64,000 bases of DNA, from contig NC_061116.1 of NCBI RefSeq assembly GCF_002878395.1, positions 118,323,210 through 118,387,209 of the forward strand, in the 5' to 3' direction. Origin of the DNA: Capsicum annuum (Eukaryota; Streptophyta; Magnoliopsida; Solanales; Solanaceae). The notes beneath the pieces were generated by a model. It had not been told where the DNA came from. It did not search any database and was given only the letters and a program-made list of their open reading frames with translations. The translations under genes were made by a program, and so were the position numbers. Below, one piece after another: positions 47,701-57,932 of the stretch (position 1 is the first letter of the stretch; each line of letters opens with the position of its first letter).

Positions 47701-48928
47701 ACATCTCTAGTTTAAGCCTATAGTCTAGTGTCAATCATGTACCACACACGAAGTATGACACATACTATACTAGCCTATCAGATTGGGAAGTAACCCAAAA
47801 TACTTTATTTCATTTAACTACTGCCTTTAATCATGCCCCCTCTGTGACATTCGTACTACAACTTAAAAGCTACTACATATCTTCTTACAAGCAGTACTAG
47901 TTTACAACTACTAGAGAAAAAAAACAATCAAAGGGGAAGAGTTACTTAATAAGGATAGTCTATCTCAATCTTACAATACAACCCATTTCAATCTTATCGA
48001 TATATTCTAATTTCTCACATCATACTTACCTAATCATACATCACAATGATCTTTAAAATTCAATGAGAACTAATGAGTCTCTACCTACAACTTATTAACT
48101 AATCTACCTCTTTTTATTCAAAACCTATAACTTATTTTTATAACTACCATAACTATCCATTATAGGCTCGTTACCTAATTCAAATAGATAATAATCATAG
48201 CCAGCAACTTTCTTCACAGACTACCATATAATCTACAAATATTGCCACCGCATTATTCTATCACTATACAATGGCAACCCACTTCTCCATCCATAATTAT
48301 ACAACTAAAACTATTTATTTACGCAAATGTCATCCTCACTTTGACTACTAAAGTTATGCCTTCATGTCACCAACTTCTAGATCTTCTCACTATCAATAGG
48401 TCATCACACTTTAACATATACTACTACTCGGATAGAAATATAGTTCCAACATTCTGCTACACATCATTATCCTTAAACATGACATTTTCAACAAGGATTT
48501 TACTACAGGAAACTGAATACACTCCATACCTCAGGCTCAACCACATAACTAATACAGATTGAGGTATATGCTTAAATTAAAAATCTTTAAATCACTCATG
48601 GACTCCTCTCAAGTCTTTCTGAAAATTCATACTTTAGAGACAACTCAATCAGAGAGAACCACATCACTGGAGAAGCTAGACACTTGGACTTGTATCGCCT
48701 CGACAAGGAGGCATGACCTATGAAATTAGAGTAATGAAGGAATTTGGGTAACTTTCTTATGGACGATGCTATAGCACGAAGTGTAGTATGAAAGAATAAG
48801 AAACAACTCCTAAATTCCGGTTAGCTTCTTGATTATAAGTGTGGTGCACAACACACCATAAGCAAGACTCTACTAGATACGATTTCACAGACTCCCTGGG
48901 ACCATGAACCATGCTCTGATACCAAGTT
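44784..48928 (-). other. Non-coding internal region of the LARD-like element (PPT, chimeric body, leader, PBS)
   Basis: PPT-like TCAAGGGGGAGATAA (minus strand) lies at 44784-44798, leader at about 48760-48912, and PBS TGGTATCAGAGC at 48913-48924. Between them only short chance frames exist. 45950-46343 looks like the U3 end of an LTR from another Del/Tekay family and ends in GGGGTGTTACA; 46799-46814 contains a second PPT-like tract (TAAGGGGGAGATG on the minus strand). From about 46815 to 48560 the plus strand is strongly depleted in G. I read this as a rearranged, non-coding body. Confidence 0.65.
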
Positions 48929-50087
48929 TTTCATGACCCAAATTTAGGCCCTAGCCATGATAGGCATCCTAAACCATAAAGGCTCGAGAGCCCTTGTGAC
49001 TTACAATCACATATACTATTCATATACAAAGAGGAAATGCAAAAATGCATACCAAAACAGAATAATGGTCAACTTTTATTTCAAACTACTCAATATTGAA
49101 TTGAGTTCATAAAGATCAACAACATCTAACACTAGTCTGCGAAATCTCTACTAACTAAAAATAACCTCTATCTAAAGACTAGGACAAGGACCCCAGTTGG
49201 ACCATAAATCAAAATAAAAATAACAATGACTTATACATTAGGCTTTCTGGAATAAGGAAGGTTCACCAACTACCTATCTCAGACCAATCAATCTACGGCT
49301 TAGCAGGACCCCAGGATTTTATCTCAGATCCTGAAATATAGAGGGGGTCAATACATAAGTACTGGTATATGAAACAAATCCAAAATAAATAGTGTCTTTA
49401 ATACATTATATAGATGAGAGCATTTCGTAAAACATTACAAACAAGATAAGTAAGCACATGGGCATAATTTAGAATTTTCAAAAGCATTATTACTCTTCTG
49501 AGCTAACCGGTCCACCCTACAAATCTGTACTTCCATAGGCTATATGGAATTCGCCCTTACTAGGTGGCCAAGCCTTCAATCCAAATATTCCACAAAGATT
49601 GGAGTTCTTAATAGTTTGGTACACCCCCTTATAAGCATACCGTGGCATCACCCTTACATGATGTCCATATTATTCCTTTTTTAGGATATTACCCATATCA
49701 GAAACTATGATTTCCAGCGATGAGACCTTACACTCAAATGTCTTCTTTGGGTAACCAAATAGCTCTCTTAAGCCCATTTTATTAATTCTTCAAAAACATG
49801 CTTTATTCTTTCAAAACATTTACTACTTATTCTATTAAGTACATGTCATCACTGGGTATCATCATACCCTGACTTGCAAGTCATTCATATTGTATCAAAT
49901 TCATAGCCCATCTTATTTAGAACATGCAAATGGCCACCAATGATTCAAAAATTTATAAGAGAGTCATCACTTTTGAATCTCAAGAAAAACTTATGCAATC
50001 ATCCTCTTTTTGCAAGACTAAAGACATATGATGACCATGTTAATTGTTCAATCACATTAATTATATTAAGAAAACTTCCTGCTTATC
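48929..50087 (-). repeat. LARD-like element 5' LTR, first part
   Basis: It aligns with 42516 to about 43723 and is then cut by E4. The low terminus reads TT instead of TG. The remainder is not in the window. Confidence 0.85.
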
Positions 50088-52634
50088 TGTAACGCCCTAA
50101 TTTTCTGAACCAAAATGCTACATGGTGTTTACGACCCCAAGAAACCATAAGCTAACCCATGACTGATATTTGTACTTGTACTCTATATTATATACATGTA
50201 ATATTTGGAAAACATAAACAATAGGCCATAAGGTTCAACTGAATAAAGAATCTGTCAAAATATAATATCTATATGGGTGACAAATACCCAAAACAACTGA
50301 AGTCTAAATCAAATCTGAACATAAATCTAAAAGCCTCTAAGTACTGTCTGAATAAGGAGTTGAAGGAGCATGTCTCCAACTAACTCTGTAAATTGAAAGC
50401 TAACTAAAATAATAAATGAGTCAAATCATATCATCCTTAAATAAATAGGACTCACTGCAAGTCTCTATATTAGAATAAAACTAATACTACGGGTCTGGAA
50501 CTCATGTCTCTGAACCTATGGTATAATATGAAAAGAAAGCACCATAGCATAAATGCATCAGTACGTGGGAAAGTACTGAGTATACGAGTGAGGAAGGATA
50601 AATGCAAAAAAGGTTTATATGCATGAACAATACTAACTGACTGACTGATATAAACGTAAGAGTGCAAACATGTATGCATAGTAACTGGAATCATAAATAC
50701 TTGATTGTTAGATCTATACGCTATTACATGGTTTAATGATAACTAACATGACTGATACTGTAGTTCTGATTACATGGGCGACTGTGTCTGACAGTCTTAA
50801 ATCTATGGAACTATTTGAGTTTTGTACTATAACTGAATTAACTATATCTGACAGTCAATGTATACTGATATCTAAAAAATTATCTGAGTTCTTTTACTGA
50901 GATTGAGTCTAAAACTATGGGAGGTAGTTGTTTAACCGGTATGCCCTATATATGCTATTATAGCTGAGCTGGGGTCTAGTCTCTGCCCTGACTGGAAGGG
51001 TGTTAATACTGCACCACTGGTAAGGACATGTTGTGGGTAACCCTCATCTGACAGTGTCGTTGAAAGAGAACGATGGGGCCCTCATCTGACAGTGCTAAGC
51101 CAGCTCATCAACCCTTATCTGACAGTGTTGATATCTAAACCTATACTGGCTACATAGTTCTGGAATGCAAGGATGACTGCTAAGAATCACACCCTTATCT
51201 GGTAGTGTGTGTTCCCATCCTTGGGTTTACTCGGTGCTAAATTCTACTCCCATCAGAAGAGACTGGACATGATTTAACTGACTACATGTGGACTGAGCTT
51301 ACTGAATTCTATTAACTAAAAAAATACTACTCATATCTGATAACGGACTAAAATCATGAGGTTTCCTGAGTCACATCACTATCTGATTTCTACTGAATCA
51401 TGGCTTGAGTTCGGATATCATGAAACATGACATGGCTCTAGGAACACGGCTATATTGTTTAGGTACAAATACCCCCAGGACTCTATGGAAGAAAACTAAC
51501 ACATATGACTGACTTGATCATAAGAGTGGGGTCCATAATTCATAATATCATGAGTAGGGGATAGTATACCATATGTAGTTTTTCAACATCTTATATGGTA
51601 GGGAGAGCATGAAATATATCATGTACATATTGTATCACTCAATTATCATGAATGCTTTATACCACAACAATAGCAACAAAACAAAGGCATAGAACTCACA
51701 TTAAATTATATAGTTAACATGGACTTGTCATTTAGATATTATGGAACCATGTAAACTTGAATTTTTAGCATCCTAAGCATTTTATCAAACACCTTGCATG
51801 CACTCTTTAAGGCATAGGTGTGATTCATGAATTTGCACTATATTAAACCACCCAATTCATGGATTCCAACCAACATGATCATAACCTTCATGAAAACACA
51901 ATAAAAATACTATTATATAGCACAAATAGCAAACACCAACACGAGTATGATCATAGCACCACAAACAACCATAATTTAGTATTTAAAGATTGATTCTTGA
52001 AATCCACAAACGAAAGGCCATGGATGAATACTACGCATACTTTAGATTAAGAATTCATGAAAGTTAGAGATGGAATAGGCTTGGAATTTGAAACCCCCAA
52101 TTAAACCCTTGACTTGTTCTTGGTTGTTCTTGAGAGAAATTTAGCAAAAGCACTATAATTTGGTGTTTTAGAGGCTCAATCCTGTGTAAAGAAACTTATA
52201 TAAGGGTAGAAAAGGACCAAAATGCCCTTAAAAACATGAAGGTGGAATGCTGAAAAATTGTGCACCCACCAGAGGTGCTAGGCAGTGCCCGCCAAGTCCG
52301 CCGGACTAGACCAGGCGGTGCCTTCCTTAGACCGATGCTCTAGCTGGGGCGACGCGGGCTTATTGCCCCGAGCTACTATTTTGGAAACCCAAACATGCCC
52401 TTAGACTATCCAAAAAAATTCTGAAACTTACTTGGGATGTACTACGACCTTACCGCATCGCAACACAACTTGAAAATCCAAAATCAAAGATCAGGAAGGT
52501 CATCAAATAAATCTCCAAAGTTTAGAGGTATAAAATAAGACTAAGTGTTGAAAACTTATAAAAATTTTCTATGTCTTAGAGCTTGAAAGCTTAAAGAGCT
52601 GAACTCTAGACTTAGGATTTTACGGGCTCTTACA
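50088..52634 (-). repeat. E4 3' LTR
   Basis: Length 2547 bases, TG...CA ends, related to the LTRs of F2 and E5. It has a minus-strand TATA box (52195-52206) and four copies of a 16-base motif CCCTCATCTGACAGTG (51041, 51079, 51112, 51192). Confidence 0.9.
52195..52206 (-). promoter_or_regulatory. TATA box of the E4 LTR
   Basis: Minus strand CCCTTATATAAG, at the position equivalent to the F2 TATA box. With the 5' LTR lost it no longer drives the element. Confidence 0.6.
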
Positions 52635-52649
52635 ATATCTCCCCCTTGG
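52635..52649 (-). other. E4 polypurine tract
   Basis: Minus strand CCAAGGGGGAGATAT next to the 3' LTR. Confidence 0.9.
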
Positions 52650-52959
52650 GAATATTCGTCCTTGACTGAGAATCAATTGAGAGGGGATAAAAGACAAGCT
52701 GAATATAAACTGAACATGAATAACTGAGACATGACTTCATGATTGACATATTAAATATACTGAACTCATGCATATGTGATGCATGGATAACTGATACATA
52801 AATGTATGATTGTATGTTTTGATAAACTAAGTGTCTCAAGACAAGAATGCATAGCTGATGCATGATTTTATAACTGAACTGATACATGAATGCATGACTA
52901 AGCATGCAATGGTAGTAGATACCAAGTTTATGATGGGTACATTAACATACAACTGAATA

Positions 52960-54300
52960 AGCTTAAGGAGAACTGTTACCTTGAGCTTGATTTGAATTGG
53001 CGGAGAAGAGGTATGATAGTTGGTACACATATCTACCTCTGCTTCCCAAGTAGCTCCCTCATGAGACTAATTTTGCCAAAGAACTTTAACTAGAGGGACC
53101 ACTTTGTTCCTCAATCTACGAGTCTGATAGTCTAAGATTTTGACTGGAATCTCTTTATAAGAAGGGTTGTTCTGAACATTATATGTTTTGAATAAGGACT
53201 ACAACTATTGGGTCAGCTATGTACTTATTGAGCAAGGAGACATGGAAGACTGGATGGACTGACGCTAAGTCTGAAGGAAATTTAAGCTCATAAGCTACCT
53301 TGCCAAATCGAATGAGAATCCTGAAGGGACGAAAATAGCAGGGACTGAGCTTTCCCTTCTTTCCAAACCGCTTCACACTCTTCATAGGATAGATCTTGAG
53401 ATAGACATAGTCATTGACCTCGAACTCGAGATCTTTTTTACAAATATTAACATAAGACTTCTGTCAGCTCTGAGCATCCCAAAGTATCTCTCTGATCAAC
53501 TGAACTTTCTCTAAGCCATCGAATACTAAGTCAGGACCTATGACTGAGGCCTCACTAACTTCGAACAAACCGATTGGAGATCTATACCTCCTACAAAAGA
53601 GATCTTTGAATGGAGCCATCTAAATACTAGAACGATAGCTATTATTGTATGCAAACTCAATTAAAGGCAAGTGGTCATCCCAACTTCCCTTGAAATCAAT
53701 TGTACACGCCCTTAGCATATCTTCTAGAGTATGAATGGTCTTCTCTGCTTGACCATCTATCTAAGGATGAAAGGCTGTACTGAGATGGACTTGGGTATCA
53801 AGATCCTTTTAGAATGTTTTCCAAAAGTGAGAGGTAAACTATGTACCTCTATCTGAGATGATAGATAATGGAACACCATATAATCTGACCAACTCCCTGA
53901 TATAGAGTTTGGCTTAATCCTCGGTTGAATAAGAGGTAGGAACTGGAAAGAAATGAGCTGAATTTTTCATTCTATCTATAATGACCAAAACTGAATCATA
54001 CTGATGACGATTGTGAGGAAAATCCATCACGAAATCCATGTTCACTTCTTCCCACTTCCAAGTAGGAATGGTGAACTCCTGCATAATACCACTAGGCTTC
54101 CAATGCTCTATCTTAACTAGCTGATATCTAGAGCACTTAGCCATAAACTCAGCAAGATCCCTCTTCATCCCACTCCACCAATAGATCTCTATAAGTCGTG
54201 GTACATATTAGTGGCCCTTGGATGAATAGAGTATCGCGCACCTTGCACTTTTGCAAGAATTTACGTCTTTAAGTCATCTACACTTGGAACACACAGATGA
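52960..54300 (-). pseudogene. pol: E4 integrase with chromodomain
   Basis: Chromodomain at about 52985-53160 (LVKVLWQN, then a stop and EGATWEAEVDM). C-terminal domain at 53179-53400 (KRFGKKGKLSPCYF, HPVFHVSLLNK). Core at 53740-54168 with MQEFTIPTWKWEEVNMDF; triad Asp 54034-54036, Asp 53851-53853 and Glu 53743-53745, correctly spaced. The zinc-binding Cys pair reads CSRYQ, so the second Cys is lost. Stops break it into pieces. Confidence 0.86.
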
Positions 54301-54890
54301 CCCTGACAACGATGAACACCATCTCCTCCTTGGGAGAAAACCTCTACTTTTTGATTCTAGACCAACTCTTTTAGCTTGGCAAGGCTACGATTCCTATCTG
54401 TCTTCTCTTTCACATCGAAAACTAGAGATGACTCTGAACTACTCTGAATACATACACCACCCTCAGAAAATTTAACTAGTGGAACGCCTAGTCTGGAAAG
54501 ATAATGGATCTCCTGAGCTATCTTCTTCCTGCTATCCTCTACGAGAGAAATATTACACATGGAGAGTCTACTGAGAGCTTCATCCATAATGTTGGCCTTG
54601 CCTGGATGGTAAAGTACACTCATGTCATAATCTTTCAAAAGCTCGGACCACCTTCTCTGACAAAGATTGAGATTTTTTAGAGAAAAGACATACTGGAGAC
54701 TCTTATAATCTGTGAAGACATCTATATGAACTCCATATAGATAATGCCTCCAAATCTTTAAGGCAAATACTACGGCATCTAACTCAAGATCATTAGTAGG
54801 ATAATTCTTCCATGGGGCTTTAACTGTAAGTAGGCGTAGGCTATGACCTTATTATGCTGCATGAGGACGCAACCTAAACCCACTCTGGAT
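54301..54890 (-). pseudogene. pol: E4 RNase H
   Basis: 54357-54638 reads [20 protein letters not shown] and ALSRLSMCN, continuing as the integrase linker. The VFTD segment lies near 54700-54740 in a broken frame, and the [11 protein letters not shown] start is at about 54860-54895. Confidence 0.83.
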
Positions 54891-55833
54891 GCATCACAAT
54901 ATACTATGAACCCATTTAAACCATCTGGTAAAGCTAGAACTGGAGTTGAGGTGAGTCGTGTCTACAACTCTTGAAAACTCTTCTCGTATTAATCTGACCA
55001 CTGAAACTTAACCTTTTTATGAGTCAATCTAGACATAGGAGATACAATAGAATAAAATCCCTCGATAAACCATTTGTAATACCTAGCCAAACCCAAGAAA
55101 TTCCTGATATCTGATAGAGATATGGGGCGAGGCCAGTTTATTACCGCTTCAGTTTTCTATGGATCTACTCTAATGCCATCACCAAAAACAATATGGCTAA
55201 GGAATATCCAAAATTTGAACTTACTGAACTTGGCGAACAACTGATGATCTCTGAGAATCTGAAGAATAATTCTGAGATGGTCTAATGATCATGCTTAGTG
55301 CGGCAATAGACCAAAATATCATCTATGAAAACTATGATGAAATGTCCAAGTACTACTTTAACACACAGTTCATCAAGTCCATGAAAGTGGTAGGGGCATT
55401 GGTAAGACCAAAGGACATGACTAGAAATTCGAAGTGACCATACCAAATACGGAAAGTTGTCTTTGGGATGTCACATTCTCTAAATCTGAGCTGATGGTAG
55501 CCTGATCTGAGGTCTATCCTGGAGAAATAACTGGCACCCTGAATTTGGTCAAATAGGTCATCTATTCTAGGAAGTGGATACCTGAGAACCATAATTTTTG
55601 TGCACTAATAAAACTGGTGCACCCCATGGGGATACACTTGGACTGATGAATCCCTTATCTAAGAGATCCTTCAACTGATCTTTCAGTTCTTTGAGTTTTT
55701 CTGGAGCCATTCTATATGGCAGAATAGAAATAGTCTTAGTATCTGAGAGAAGGTCTATGCCGAAGTCTATTTCCCTTTCAAGAGGAATGCCTAGAAGATC
55801 TTCGGGAAAGACATCTAAATATTTATTAATCAC
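54891..55833 (-). pseudogene. pol: E4 reverse transcriptase
   Basis: Two frames remain: 55567-55833 (YLDVFPEDLLGIPLEREIDF, then [12 protein letters not shown]) and 55353-55592 ([49 protein letters not shown]). The Ile-Asp-Asp active site at 55318-55323 is intact but in a shifted frame. The segment between 55592 and 55620 has lost part of the IDYRQLNKV motif. Thumb and connection (54910-55300) are present but broken. Confidence 0.85.
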
Positions 55834-56260
55834 AGGGAATGATTCATAACTAGGAGTTTCAAAACTGGAATCTTAAAAACACACAAGATGATACACACAT
55901 CCTTTAGAAATCATTTTCCTTGCCCGAAGGTAGGAAATAAGCTGACCCCTGAAAGATGAAGTACTACCCTTCCACTCTAGGATGGGCTCATTCGGGAACT
56001 GAAATTGAACTATGATGTTTCTACAGTCGACTGTGGCATAGCAGGAATGAAGCAATCCATACCATGAAGAACATCAAAATCAGTCATCTCTATTTCAACT
56101 AAATCTGCTAAAGTCGCTTTCTAAAATATCATAATCGGGAAATTCTTGTATACCCGCCGAGCTATGATGGTTTTACCCACTGGGGTAGGTACTGAAAAGC
56201 GCTCTTCTAAAGTTTTGAGACTGATTCCAAAATTGCCATGCTATGATGGTTTTACCCACT
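55834..56260 (-). pseudogene. pol: E4 protease C-terminal remnant
   Basis: 55873-56055 reads [40 protein letters not shown] and the [10 protein letters not shown] linker. The catalytic Asp-Pro-Gly-Ala-Ser region is missing, removed with the gag zinc knuckles by the deletion whose junction is at 56240-56260. Confidence 0.82.
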
Positions 56261-56499
56261 TGGTCAATGAATTCCTGAGGGTCTTCATCAGACTTAGACC
56301 CAAAGAAAGACGGAGGGTTCATTCGGGTGAAGTCCTGAATTCTAGCTGCGGCTAATTGGACCACTGGTGGCTGTTAATTTTGGGCAGCCATAGACTGAGC
56401 AATTATGGTGACTATATCTCTAAACTCCGCATGAGAAATATGTTCGCTCAAAGGATCTTCGGGCTGAGGAGCTGGCTGGTTTCTTCTCTTTGGAGCCAT
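56261..56499 (-). pseudogene. gag: E4 gag N-terminal remnant
   Basis: The start codon at 56497-56499 opens MAPKRRNQPAPQPEDPLSEH. After a stop the frame continues AAARIQDFTRMNPPSFFGSK and DPQEFIDQV and is then cut by the deletion. Zinc knuckles are absent. The leader 56500-56702 precedes it. Confidence 0.84.
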
Positions 56500-56702
56500 A
56501 TTCTGAAATAAGAGAAGAACAGATTAGACTGAGAGTTTAACTTGAGATTATGTTCACTAGTATGACATGAATACTGAAAGAAGGGAAACTATTTCTAAAA
56601 GATATTATAGCCTCCTGCACATAAATATGGCGCGCAACACAGCCATGAATAAGAATCTACTAGATACGGCTTTCAAATTTCCTAGGACTCTATTGAACCT
56701 TA

Positions 56703-57932
56703 GGTAACAAGTCTAGGTGATGACTCATGGTCAATTATCACAAGTCGTTACCTTAGTCGTGACGACTGGACTCAGATTTTTTTCTTGTTTAAATTAGGGT
56801 ACTTTTGGTCTTTTCTTACCTTTACACTATTCACACAACTTATAAACACTCAAATAACATATTTCCCTTCAGTTAATCAAAATCAAATATACTACCTTCA
56901 TCTTAAACTCCCAAAATAATAGAAAACTAGGGTTCATTAGGAATTCATCCCTCAAGATCACAACTTTGGACTTCTTTCAATTTTCTTTGTATTTTAGGGG
57001 TGTCTCTCTTCACTAACTTGTATTTTTACATTATGGCTCAAATTGCTTCAATATCTATGTGATTTAATTATTGGGTTTTACATTAGGTTGAGGGATTTTG
57101 ACTGTCTATTATTGGAATTATTTTCCGATGTTTTGAATATGTTATTCATGCTTTGATTTATGCTTTTTGGGATTGAATAGGTGCATTGGAATAGTGATTG
57201 GAATGAGGGATATAGATTTCCCCAATTTTTGAATTTTTGACTTGGAATTGGCACTAACCTCAACCCACCTTATAAACTTGATTCTTGAAATTAGTAAATT
57301 GCATAGCTTAACTTGCCCTTGGGGAAATATTACATGGCATTAAAGGATAAACAAAAATAAATGGATTTGTACTACCTCGGTGTCCATGATTTTAGATTTT
57401 TAAAATAGAACTTGGGAGTCACATGTTCATAAAGGTTAGTTTGGCATAATATATAAGCTTGTAAGCATAATTGGTATGATGATACCATGTTGTGAATGCC
57501 TTAGTAAAAAATCCTTGGGTTAATGGTTGGATTTATGTGTAAACTATTTTGACTCCAAGGAGACTAATGTTGGAAACCACGTTTTCCATCTTGGAGGTCT
57601 ATATGATTTTTTTCTTGGTGCACACATAATATAGATATGTATATATATGTACATATATATATAAGAAGGTTTAACACCTTGGTGGCTTTAGATCTTCCTT
57701 GAATTTTCTCGGTTCGTGCGGCTAACATGCAATGTGGCCCTTTTGGTAGGGGAGATAAACCCATATAGCCCATGGATGCCTTTAGGACAGAGCGATCTAC
57801 ATAGTTTAGGTTAATGTTTTAAACTCTTATGTTCATGACCCTTGTCCCTATCCTGGTATCCTATATATGTATGTATGACTATGTGCATGTGGTTTCAATT
57901 GGTTTTGGAAATTTCATTAATTTATAACTATC
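56703..57932 (+). repeat. Probable fragment of a plus-strand LTR
   Basis: Non-coding. The phrase TTAGGGTACTTTTGGTC (56794-56810) followed by CTTATAAACACTC (56838-56850) resembles the pre-TATA and TATA part of the gypsy LTRs here (compare the minus strand of 33765-33830), and AACTAGGGTTCATTAGG (56926-56942) resembles R-U5 sequence. A TA/TG-rich tract lies at 57632-57663. The left side abuts the truncated E4; E5 begins directly at 57933. No ends or partner LTR are visible. Confidence 0.4.

Larger units (their letters stand above)
42516..50087 (-). mobile_element. LARD-like non-coding LTR element (left part; continues beyond the nested E4)
   Basis: Two related LTRs (42516-44783; 48929-50087, interrupted) enclose 4145 bases. 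PPT (44784-44798), PBS (48913-48924) and leader (about 48760-48912) match those of the Del/Tekay copies, but no gag, protease, RT, RNase H or integrase can be read on either strand. That is the pattern of large retrotransposon derivatives, which depend on proteins from other elements. The left flanking pentamer is GGGAA (42511-42515); the right one is outside the window. Confidence 0.75.
50088..56702 (-). mobile_element. E4: Del/Tekay gypsy copy nested in the LARD-like LTR, 5' LTR lost
   Basis: It begins TGTAACGCCC inside the LARD-like LTR; the preceding TTATC (50083-50087) is the candidate target duplication. Minus-strand order: 3' LTR, PPT, chromodomain, integrase, RNase H, RT, part of protease, part of gag, leader. 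The homology to F2 stops at 56702, a few bases before the expected PBS, so PBS and 5' LTR are missing. A deletion joins protease to gag near 56260. Confidence 0.9.

Noticed and set aside
48242..48562. 106-codon plus-strand ORF
   Set aside because: It falls in the G-poor non-coding part of the LARD-like element, where stops on the plus strand are rarer by composition; no domain is visible.
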